A stretch of DNA of 64,000 nt, taken from NCBI RefSeq assembly GCF_014655715.1, contig NZ_BNBM01000007.1, positions 310,001-374,000 of the forward strand. Reading direction: 5' to 3'. The translations under genes and the position numbers were made by a program. The notes under the pieces are model-generated. The model was not told the origin of the DNA. It searched no databases and worked only from the letters and a program-made list of their open reading frames with translations. The DNA is from Streptomyces lanatus. GTDB lineage: Bacteria; Actinomycetota; Actinomycetes; Streptomycetales; Streptomycetaceae. How positions within the stretch are numbered: position 1 is the first letter of the stretch; each line of letters begins with the position of its first letter. Shown in pieces: positions 28,007-35,630 of the stretch.

Positions 28007-28314
28007 CCCCTCCTGAGCATCCCCCGGGCATGCTCTCGGACGTCACAGAGTGCCAAATGCCGTGGCGGGTGCGGAAGCTGGGGCGACGCGACACGCCCGG
28101 GTTGGGGCACGCTGTCACGGCGGGGTGACGGCTGGTCACGGAAGCGGAGGGGGTCATGACCGGCGCCGGTGACCGCGATCGTCGTACCGCATAGGCTGTC
28201 GGCACCGCTTTCCATGCGGTGACGCGTGGACGCAGACGAGACAGTCGATACGTGGCGTTGTGACCGAGAGTGGTCGTGGCGGCGCGTATCAGAACGCCGC
28301 AGGGGGCAACCGCC
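28007..28314. promoter_or_regulatory. Divergent intergenic region of the SUKH/deaminase cluster
   Basis: About 308 bp without a gene. GGTCATGACC at 28152-28161 is a perfect 10-bp palindrome. A possible rightward promoter is GGTGAC (28168-28173), 18 bp, TAGGCT (28192-28197), which would give a leader of about 110 nt to ATG 28315. No further gene seen. Confidence 0.4.
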
Positions 28315-29340
28315 ATGACGACAGGTCGGCTCGGGCTGGGGGCACCTCCCGGCCGCCAGGCTGGGGGACAAGCCGCGCCGCCGAACGCGGCCTACGCCGG
28401 GCAGGTCGTGCATTTCCCGGATCCGGTACGGGCGTCCCGTCACCCGAGAGGAGTACGGGTCGACGAGCGTGGTTACCCCGACTTCTCGCCGTACGCGCGC
28501 GCGGCGGCGGAGATCGCGGAGCCGCCGGAGGGTTTCGGCGTCGACGAGTTGCGGCTGACGGACTATGTGTCGGCGAACGCGGCGCTGGCGGCCACGGGGC
28601 ACGAGCTGTGGGACACGATCCCGTCGGTGGCGACCCCGCACGGCTGGACGTGGCATCACGCGATGGGCACGCGGCGGCTGGAGTTGGTTCCGGTCGAGGT
28701 CAAGGCGCTGTTGCGGCATCACGGAGGTATCGCGACGTCGGCGGTGGCCCACGACAAGCGCGGGACCCGGCCGTTGCAGGAGACCCGCCCGGCGCACTTC
28801 CGGCTGCCGAAGTCGGGTGTGGCGGTGACGGAGACCCAGGCGCTGGGGGTCGAGGAGGAGCTCGGGTACCGGCTGCCGGGTGCGTATCGGTCGTTCCTGA
28901 AGGCGGCGGGCGGGTGCGCGCCGGTGGGGACGGCGCTCGACGCGGAGCTCGGACTGCTGGTCGACCAGCCGCTGTTCACGGTGCGGGACGAGGCCGCGGT
29001 CAATGACCTGGTCTACGTCAACAAGTGCCTGCGCGACCATCTGACCAAGGACTATCTGGGCGTCGGCTTCGTCCAGGGCGGGCTGCTGGCCGTGAAGGTG
29101 AAGGGCGAGCGGATCGGTTCGGTGTGGTTCTGCGCCTACGACGACGCGCGGGACGTGGATCCCTCGTGGCCGCCGGCGGAGCGGGTGGAGCGGCTGCTGA
29201 TGCCGTGCGGTGAGGACTTCGACGCGTTTCTGTCCCGGCTGGCGGGTTCTCCGCCGGAGTTGGAGACGGTGGCGAATCTGATGGTGGACGGTGGGTTCGC
29301 GCGTGCGGTGCCCGTCGCGGCCGCGGCTGTGGGGGAGTGA
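28315..29340 (+). CDS. WHH-type HNH/ENDO VII nuclease domain fused to a SUKH (SMI1/KNR4) domain
   Basis: 341 aa. The first half has VHFPDPVRASRHPRGVRVDE, YPDFSPYA, LRLTDYVSANAA and then GWTWHHAMGTRRLELVPVEVKALLRHHGG, with W113-H114-H115: the WHH nuclease motif of the HNH/endonuclease VII superfamily found in polymorphic toxins. The second half (about 170-325) has LGVEEELGYRLPGAYRSFL, KAAGGCAP and a C-terminal region like SUKH-1 (SMI1/KNR4) immunity domains. A nuclease fused to an immunity-type domain in one chain, without secretion signal, is unusual. ATG 28315 follows AGGGGG by 8-9 nt. The stop lies 8 nt before the next gene's ATG, so the two are co-translated. Confidence 0.78.
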   Translation: MTTGRLGLGAPPGRQAGGQAAPPNAAYAGQVVHFPDPVRASRHPRGVRVDERGYPDFSPYARAAAEIAEPPEGFGVDELRLTDYVSANAALAATGHELWDTIPSVATPHGWTWHHAMGTRRLELVPVEVKALLRHHGGIATSAVAHDKRGTRPLQETRPAHFRLPKSGVAVTETQALGVEEELGYRLPGAYRSFLKAAGGCAPVGTALDAELGLLVDQPLFTVRDEAAVNDLVYVNKCLRDHLTKDYLGVGFVQGGLLAVKVKGERIGSVWFCAYDDARDVDPSWPPAERVERLLMPCGEDFDAFLSRLAGSPPELETVANLMVDGGFARAVPVAAAAVGE

Positions 29341-29348
29341 GCTTCGCG

Positions 29349-32189
29349 ATGGTGACGTTCGCACAGGCGCAGGAGCGCGCCGAGGAGTGGATCAACGGGG
29401 ACCTGCCGTCGTATCAGCATCGTGAGGTGCGGGTGCGGGAGTTCGAGCGCGGGTTCGTGGTGTGGGCCGAGGACCGCGAGGACGGGCCGCGGTCGGACGG
29501 CGGCGCACAGCGGCTGGTGATCGCCCGGGACAGCGGGGAGGCCACGCTGTGGCCCGCGTTGCCGGTGGGTGAGGTGATTCGCCGGTACGAGGAGGAGTAC
29601 GGGCGTGGGGACGCGGTGGCGGATGCCGTGCCGGCGGCTCCGGCGCGGGTGGATCTGAACCAGACGTCGTTCTTGCTGACGCCGCCGGAGTGGTTGCAGG
29701 AGGCGGCCAATCAGTTGGGTGGGGCGGATCGGCGGGGTGGGGGCGCGGGTTCGGGTTCGGGGGCGGGCTCGGACTCGGGTGCCGGTTCTGGCTCCGGTGC
29801 GTCCGGTGCGTCCGGGGATGCGGGGCTTCCTGAGACTCAGGGTGGGGTTCCTGTTGGGGGTGGCTCGGGTGCGGGTGCCGATGGCGCTCCATCGCCTGCG
29901 GTGCCTGACGGGGCTACTCCCTGGGCCGGGACGGACACCAACGCGGATGCCGGTGAGGACCGTTCCGTGCCGTTGCCCGAGACGGTTTTCGCGCCTCCGT
30001 TGAGTGGTGACGACGGTGGGCTGCCGGATGCCCAGACGGCCCTGATGTCGGGGGGCAGCCAGCTTCCGCCTACTGCGGTGTCGCGGGCGGTGGAGGACGG
30101 GGACGGGGCGGGTGCGCCGTCTTATGGGTATCCGCAGGGGCCGGTTGGGCCGGGTGGCACGCCTCCTCCGCCGCCTGGTGCTCCCGCGCCCTCCTATGGC
30201 TATCCGCAGGGCGGGCCCGCTGGTGCCCCGGGTTCTCCGGGGGTGCCCGGGCAGGCGGTCGCGCCGAACGCCGGGGACATCGCCGATGCCGCGACCAGCA
30301 AGGCGGAGCCTCCTCGGGCGCGGGGTGGGGCTACGCCGCCTCCGCCGCCGTCGGCTCCGGGTGTGCCGGGTGCGTCCGGTGGTGGTTACGTGCCTACGCA
30401 ACTCGTGTCATCGCTCGGGCCCGATGGGCCGGAGGGCACCGCAGGGCCGCCCGGGGCTCCGCAGGGTCCCGGTGTGCCGAACCCGCCTGGCCTGCCGCAG
30501 CCGCCCGGTGCTCCGGGTGCGCCCAACCCGCCTGGTACGCCTGGTGGTACGCCCCCCGGCGGGGTCCACCATGCCGCGACCGTATTTGCCGACCCGAGCG
30601 GGATGGGCGGCGCGCCGCAGCCTCCTGCTCCTCGTGCACCCGGTGCTCCGGGCGCCCCTGGTGCCCCGGGTGCGCCCAATCCGCCTGGCCCTCCGAACCC
30701 GCCCGGCGCCCCTGGCATGCCTCCGCCTCCAGGCGCCCCGAACCCGCCGGGTGCCCCGGGTGCGCCCGGTACCCCCGGCTCCTCGGGTGGTACGGGAGGC
30801 GCCGTGCACCACGCGGAGACCGTGCTGGCCGCGCCCCCGGTGGGCGGCCCCGGCGTACCTCCGCCACCGCAGACGCCCGGTGCCCCGCAGGCCCCTGGTG
30901 CTCCGCAGGCTCCTGGCTTCCCGGCCCCCGGCGCCCCGCAGCCTCCGGGCGGCCCCGGCATGCCACCCGGCGCTCCCGGCATGCCCCCGGCAGGCCCGGG
31001 CATGCCGCCTCCCGGTGCTCCCGGTGCTCCCGGTGCCCTTGGCATGCCCGGCGCCCCCCAGCCCTCCATGCCCCCCGGCGCCGTCCAGCCACCGCCAGGC
31101 CAGCCAGGTCACCCCGGCCCGGCCCACCCCACCCCACCCCAGCCCGGCCACCCCGGTCAGGCCCACCCCGCCCCGCCCCAACCCTCGTACGGCTACCCCC
31201 AACCACCCACCGGTCAGCCCACCGTCGGCCCCGGCTACCAGGCCGTACTCCGCTATCGCGCGCAGGACGGTTCGGAGCAGCAGCTGATTCGGCGTTCGGC
31301 GCCGGGTACTCCGCACCCGGAGTGGCAGATCTTCCATGAGCTGCGCGGTATGAACGTGCCGTCGGATCAGGTCCTGGAGCTGCACACCGAGTTGGAGTCG
31401 TGCGAGCTGCCGGGTGCTTACTGTGCGCGGATGATCCGGGAGCAGTGGCCGCAGGCGCGCATCACCTCCATCGCGCCGTACGGCACGGATCACGCGAGCC
31501 GTCAGCAGGGCATGCAGCAACTGCTCGCCCATCAGGGTGAGTTGCACCAGGTCGCCGACGGTCCCGCCCGCCCGGCCCCGGTGCGTGCCCCGCTGCCGCA
31601 GGTGCCGCCGACGCCGCCGATTCCGCCGGAGGGTGTGGCGCAGGAGCTGGCGGGGGCGTTCGGGCCGGGGCTCTTCCGGTTCGAGCAGGCCGCCGTGTCT
31701 CGGCAGGGCGTGCCGCCGGTCGTGGCGCACAGTCTGGTCGTCGGTGGGCTGCCGATGGACATGGGCCCGTTCTTCTGGGCGCAGGCCCAGCCGGGGCGGC
31801 CCGTTCCGACGCTGGCGGAGCTGGCGCAGGAGCGCGGGGTGCAGCCGGCGTCGGACGCGGGCTCGTATCTCGTCATGGGCAGTGACTTCGGCAAGGCGCT
31901 GTGCGTGCAGTACGGGACGGCGCACATCGTCGCCGTGCCGGTGGAGGCGGGCCCGGGCGGCGCGCCCGTACCGCCGCAGTTCGTGAACACCGGTCTGCCC
32001 GAGTTCCAGCGCTGCCTGGCGCTGCTCGGCCGGATGTGGCGGCTTCGCTTCGGCCTCAACCAGGAGCAGGCGGGCCGCTGGACCGTCGACTTCCAGGCCC
32101 AGCTCGCCGCCCTCGACCCGGCGGCGCTCGGCTCGCCGGAGAGCTGGTGGTCGGTGCTGTTGGAGCAGATGTGGGACGGGTTGCTGTGA
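29349..32189 (+). CDS. Multi-domain protein: YrhB/Imm35-like N-terminus, collagen-like linker, nucleic-acid-deaminase-like domain, SUKH-4-like C-terminus
   Basis: 946 aa. Residues 1-85 (VTFAQAQERAEEWINGDLPS, GFVVWAEDRE, ALPVGEVIRRYEEEYG) resemble YrhB/Imm35 immunity domains. About 110-640 is low complexity: Gly/Ser runs, then long Gly-x-x stretches such as GAPGAPGAPNPPGPPNPPGA with collagen-like periodicity. A deaminase-like core follows: H656-P-E658 and TELESCELPGAYC with C685 and C692 as zinc ligands, then RITSIAPYGTDHASRQQGM. The C-terminus (about 760-946; FRFEQAAVSRQGVPPVVAHSL to EQMWDGLL) fits SUKH-4. No signal peptide. ATG 29349 is preferred, with GTG 29337 overlapping the previous stop as alternative. 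This joins two immunity-type domains and one toxin-type domain; the biological role is unknown. Confidence 0.72.
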   Translation: MVTFAQAQERAEEWINGDLPSYQHREVRVREFERGFVVWAEDREDGPRSDGGAQRLVIARDSGEATLWPALPVGEVIRRYEEEYGRGDAVADAVPAAPARVDLNQTSFLLTPPEWLQEAANQLGGADRRGGGAGSGSGAGSDSGAGSGSGASGASGDAGLPETQGGVPVGGGSGAGADGAPSPAVPDGATPWAGTDTNADAGEDRSVPLPETVFAPPLSGDDGGLPDAQTALMSGGSQLPPTAVSRAVEDGDGAGAPSYGYPQGPVGPGGTPPPPPGAPAPSYGYPQGGPAGAPGSPGVPGQAVAPNAGDIADAATSKAEPPRARGGATPPPPPSAPGVPGASGGGYVPTQLVSSLGPDGPEGTAGPPGAPQGPGVPNPPGLPQPPGAPGAPNPPGTPGGTPPGGVHHAATVFADPSGMGGAPQPPAPRAPGAPGAPGAPGAPNPPGPPNPPGAPGMPPPPGAPNPPGAPGAPGTPGSSGGTGGAVHHAETVLAAPPVGGPGVPPPPQTPGAPQAPGAPQAPGFPAPGAPQPPGGPGMPPGAPGMPPAGPGMPPPGAPGAPGALGMPGAPQPSMPPGAVQPPPGQPGHPGPAHPTPPQPGHPGQAHPAPPQPSYGYPQPPTGQPTVGPGYQAVLRYRAQDGSEQQLIRRSAPGTPHPEWQIFHELRGMNVPSDQVLELHTELESCELPGAYCARMIREQWPQARITSIAPYGTDHASRQQGMQQLLAHQGELHQVADGPARPAPVRAPLPQVPPTPPIPPEGVAQELAGAFGPGLFRFEQAAVSRQGVPPVVAHSLVVGGLPMDMGPFFWAQAQPGRPVPTLAELAQERGVQPASDAGSYLVMGSDFGKALCVQYGTAHIVAVPVEAGPGGAPVPPQFVNTGLPEFQRCLALLGRMWRLRFGLNQEQAGRWTVDFQAQLAALDPAALGSPESWWSVLLEQMWDGLL

Positions 32190-32398
32190 CGCCACTCGGC
32201 TGTTTTGTCGTGAATTCGCGCGGCTGCCGCTGACGGCGGCGCACGGCCCCTTCGTATGCCCCTTGCCGCGTCCCTCCGCCCCTTCCGCGGCTCGCCCTGC
32301 GCCCGGAGTGTCGCGTTATGAGCCCTTCCGCCCGATCCATCAAGATGTGCGCTAAATCATCATTTTTCGCAGCCGTTCGATGGAGAGGGGTTCTCAGG

Positions 32399-33289
32399 AT
32401 GAGCAGCGCACCGGTCTCGCTCCACGACTTCGTCGTCGTACGAGGGCGTGGCTACCGTCCCGAACAGGTCGACGCCTATATCGACGCCCTCTTCCGCGAT
32501 CGGGACGCCGCCTGGGAACGGGCCGCCCGGCTCACCGTGCTGGCCAAGGAGATGGAGGCCGAGGCGGAGCGGCTGCGGGAGGAGGTGGCGCAGCTCGCCC
32601 CGCAGACGTACGAGGCGCTCGGGGAGAGCGCGCGCCGGCTCTTCGAGATGGTGCAGGAGGAGGCCGAGGCCGTGCGGGAGCGGGCGCGGGCGGACGCGCA
32701 GCGTCTGCAGGACGACGTGCAGGCGTGGGTGAACGGCCTGCGGGACGCGGCACAGGCGCATGCCGACACCCTGGGCGCGGAGGCCGACGCATACGTCGAT
32801 CAGCTGCTGCTCCCGGCGCGCGACGAGGCGGACGAGATCCGGGTCGCCGCCCGGCGCGCGGTGCGCGACGAGCGCGGCCTGGAACTCCTCGCGCTGCGCG
32901 AGCTGCGGCAGCGCACCACCCGGATGCTCACCGAGCAGGCCTCGGAGCACGCCGAGCGGTGGGCCGCGATGGAGCGGGAGGCCGAGGAGCGGCTGGCCGT
33001 GCAGGTGGCGGCGGAGGAGGAGCGGCAGATGCGGGCCGAGGCGTCGTTGGCCGAGGCGAAGCAGGCGTTCGCGGAGGCGGAGGTCTCGTCCCGGCAGGCG
33101 CAGGAGGAGGCGGAGGCCCGCGCGGCGGAACTGCTCACGCAGGCCCGGGAGAAGTCCGAGGAGATCGCCCGGGAGACGGAGCGGGTGCTGCGCGAACACG
33201 GCGACATGTGGGACGACGTACGGACCCACATCGGCCAGATGCGCAACAGCCTCACGGCACTCACCGGCCAGGCGGCGGCCCTGGAGTGA
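32399..33289 (+). CDS. DivIVA-like coiled-coil protein (Streptomyces 'cellulose-binding protein' type)
   Basis: 296 aa. The N-terminal motif FVVVRGRGYRPEQVDAYIDAL resembles the membrane-targeting/start region of DivIVA-like and FilP/Scy-like proteins, followed by nearly continuous Ala/Glu/Arg-rich heptads from about 45 to 280. Such proteins organise polar growth and cytoskeletal assemblies in Streptomyces; cellulose binding in old annotations is not a tested function. ATG 32399 follows GAGAGGGG by about 9 nt. It lies 209 nt downstream of the SUKH-4 fusion gene on the same strand, far enough to have its own promoter. Convergent with the symporter gene. Confidence 0.82.
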   Translation: MSSAPVSLHDFVVVRGRGYRPEQVDAYIDALFRDRDAAWERAARLTVLAKEMEAEAERLREEVAQLAPQTYEALGESARRLFEMVQEEAEAVRERARADAQRLQDDVQAWVNGLRDAAQAHADTLGAEADAYVDQLLLPARDEADEIRVAARRAVRDERGLELLALRELRQRTTRMLTEQASEHAERWAAMEREAEERLAVQVAAEEERQMRAEASLAEAKQAFAEAEVSSRQAQEEAEARAAELLTQAREKSEEIARETERVLREHGDMWDDVRTHIGQMRNSLTALTGQAAALE

Positions 33290-33318
33290 ACGGGCCGCCC
33301 CTCCTCCCAGGCCCAGGG

Positions 33319-34938
33319 TCACCCCTGGTCGGTCCCCCTTCGCACCGCCCCCGCCAGAATCCACCCCTCCACGGCCTCGTACTGCCGCCGCTGCTCCTCG
33401 GACTCCCGCTGTCCCGATACGACCGTCCCGATCCACCCGAAGAGGAATCCGGCCGGGATCGACACCAGCCCGGGTGTGGTGAACGGGAACCAGTTGAAGT
33501 CGGCGTCGGGGAAGGCCGCGATCGGTGAGCCGGAGACCAGGTTGGTCCACGGCATCAGCGCCAGCACGACCGCCGAGCCGCCGATCAGGGTCCACATCAG
33601 GCCGGCCCGGGTGTACCGGCGCCAGAACAGGCTGTAGACGAGGGCCGGGGCGATGGCCGAGGCACCCAGGGTGAAGGACAGGGTGGTCAGCGGCTGGAGG
33701 CTGCGGTTCTGGACCAGTGTCGCCAGCACGATCGCCGGGATCCCCACCGCCAGCGCCGACAGCCGCGCGAGCGTCACCTCATGGCGGGCGCTCAGCTCCC
33801 GTACCCGGGTGGCGAAGACATCATGGGCGAGGGAGTTCGCACAGGAGAGGATCATGCTCGCCACGGACGCCAGCACGGTCAGGAAGATGGCCGTGGTGAC
33901 CGCCGTGAAGAGCAGGCTCTCCACCGTCGAGACCTCCGCGCCGAACGCGGCCCGCGACCCCAGCAGATACGCCGTGTTGCCCTGCGGGTCGGCCCCGGCG
34001 ATCACCTCCCGCCCGATCAGCGCCGTCGCCCCGAACCCGACCACGGTGATCACCAGCACGAACAGCGCCACGCTCGACACAGCCCAGGACATCGAACGCC
34101 GCACCTGACGGGCCCCGCTCGCCGTGTACATGCGCATGGTGATGTGGGGCAGCACGGCGCCGCCCAGGACGACCGCCAGCTGGGAGCTGATCATGTCGAG
34201 GCGGGGATGCGGACCGCCCGCGAACTGGAGGCCCGACTCCAGGAACGCCGAACCCACCCCGCTGTGTTCGGCCGCCGCGTTGAACAGCGCACCCGGATCC
34301 CAGTCGAACCGGTCCAGCACGAGCAGGGCGACCACGGCACCCGACCCGAGCAGCATCACCATCTTCAGGATCTGGATGAGCGCGGTGCCCTTCATCCCGC
34401 CGATGGCCGCGTAGCTGATCATCAGCACGCCCAGCCCGATGACACACCCCGTCTTCAGGGAGTCGCTGGAGAAGCCCAGGATGAACGCCAGCAACTGCCC
34501 GGTCCCCGCCAGCTGCACCAGCATCAGAGGCAGCAGCGCGGCCAGCGTCACCGCGCACGCCGCGATCCGTACCCCGCGCCCCGGCATACGGCGGGCCAGC
34601 GCGTCGCCCATCGTGAACCGGCCCGCGTTGCGCAGGGGTTCGGCCAGCAGGAACATCAGCAGCATCAGCGACAGGGCCGTGCTCAGCGCCAGCACGATCC
34701 CGTCGTAGCCGCACAGCGCGACCACACCGGTCGTGCCGAGCACGGTCGCCGCGCTGATGTAGTCGCCGGCGATCGCCAGGCCGTTGCGCATGGGGGACAG
34801 CGAGCTGTAGCCCGTGTAGAACTCGTCGAGGTCGTCCCCGTCCGGGCCGGTCATCACGCACAGCAGCAGCGTGACGGTGGCCACGGCGCAGAACGCCACC
34901 AGCGACATCGCCTGCGCGTCTCCGCTGAAGTCCGTCAT
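33319..34938 (-). CDS. ActP-like cation:acetate/monocarboxylate symporter
   Basis: 539 aa with about 13 membrane helices. SSS-family signatures are GLAIAGDYISAATVLGTTGVVAL (TM2 region), AIGGMKGTALIQILKMVML and CANSLAHDVFATRVRE, resembling the acetate permease ActP branch. Predicted to import acetate or another short carboxylate with Na+ or H+. Its ATG (34938-34936) overlaps the TGA of the upstream DUF485 gene, reproducing the yjcH-actP layout of E. coli. Compared with the symporter at 5503 it lacks the galactose context. The C-terminus ends in a short charged tail. Confidence 0.88.
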   Translation of the reverse strand: MTDFSGDAQAMSLVAFCAVATVTLLLCVMTGPDGDDLDEFYTGYSSLSPMRNGLAIAGDYISAATVLGTTGVVALCGYDGIVLALSTALSLMLLMFLLAEPLRNAGRFTMGDALARRMPGRGVRIAACAVTLAALLPLMLVQLAGTGQLLAFILGFSSDSLKTGCVIGLGVLMISYAAIGGMKGTALIQILKMVMLLGSGAVVALLVLDRFDWDPGALFNAAAEHSGVGSAFLESGLQFAGGPHPRLDMISSQLAVVLGGAVLPHITMRMYTASGARQVRRSMSWAVSSVALFVLVITVVGFGATALIGREVIAGADPQGNTAYLLGSRAAFGAEVSTVESLLFTAVTTAIFLTVLASVASMILSCANSLAHDVFATRVRELSARHEVTLARLSALAVGIPAIVLATLVQNRSLQPLTTLSFTLGASAIAPALVYSLFWRRYTRAGLMWTLIGGSAVVLALMPWTNLVSGSPIAAFPDADFNWFPFTTPGLVSIPAGFLFGWIGTVVSGQRESEEQRRQYEAVEGWILAGAVRRGTDQG

Positions 34939-35405
34939 CGTCCGGCCCCCCACTGCCCCGCCTCGCGCTTGGCGTCCAGCGCGGCCTCCTTGCGGATGCG
35001 GTCCGCGATCGGGTCGACGTAGCGCCGCGCGGTGTGCTCGTACAGGCCGATCGCCAGCCAGGTGACCGGCAGTTGCAGCAGCGCGAGCAGCAGCCCGGCG
35101 GGCAGTCCGTCGGCGACCGGGTCCGTCATGAACCCCGGTGCGAAGGCCGACAGGATCAGGAACAGCGTGAAGTACCCGAGCGCGGTGAGCGTCGCCACTC
35201 GCCGCTGCCAGCGGTAGGCGCCGCGCAGGATCCTGAGGTCGCTGTGGTGCCCGAGGGGCGGGTGGTCCGGGGTGCGGTGTCGTGGGGGTGCCGGTGGTTC
35301 CGGCGGTACGGGTGGTTGCCAGGGATAGGTGGCGTACGAGGGGGACGGGGCAGGGGGAGAGGAGTGCGGCGAGTACGGCGAATAGGGGTCGTACGGGGAG
35401 GACAT
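34935..35405 (-). CDS. DUF485 membrane protein, partner of the ActP-like symporter
   Basis: 156 aa. There is a Pro/Ser/Tyr-rich N-terminal tail (about 1-50, SSPYDPYSPYSPHSS), then the DUF485 core: LRILRGAYRWQRRVATLTALGYFTLFLILSAFAPGF with helix 1, and GLLLALLQLPVTWLAIGLYEHTARR with helix 2. DUF485 proteins are encoded beside acetate symporters and are thought to assist them. ATG 35405 has AAGGAG about 9 nt upstream. Its stop overlaps the symporter start (ATGA), so the pair is translationally coupled. The upstream 225-bp gap contains a bulged hairpin (35561-35580). Confidence 0.85.
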   Translation of the reverse strand: MSSPYDPYSPYSPHSSPPAPSPSYATYPWQPPVPPEPPAPPRHRTPDHPPLGHHSDLRILRGAYRWQRRVATLTALGYFTLFLILSAFAPGFMTDPVADGLPAGLLLALLQLPVTWLAIGLYEHTARRYVDPIADRIRKEAALDAKREAGQWGAGR

Positions 35406-35630
35406 CCCGTTGCTCCTTGCGTGGCTCGGGTCCGGTGCGGCGGACCGCAGGGAGGTGGGGGGCGGGCGAGCCACGCACGTTACTGCGGAGTACCGGCCAT
35501 ACGCGAGGGTTTCACCAAACTGGTCGGTCGGTATGCGCTTGCTATGCCGAACCGTGTCTGACCTGGGGTGTTACCCCGGTTAACTCAGACTTTTGATGCG
35601 TCTGTGCGGCGACTGAGGGCGACCACCGCA

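Noticed and set aside
26886..28316. A single 476-aa protein joining the SUKH-3 frame with upstream sequence
   Set aside because: The extension runs antisense through the frame of the deaminase gene and is Arg/Pro/His-rich; the 164-aa form matches the family length.
30408..32195. Gly/Arg-rich minus-strand frames opposite the collagen-like region
   Set aside because: They arise from the complement of Gly-Ala-Pro repeats and carry no start signals.
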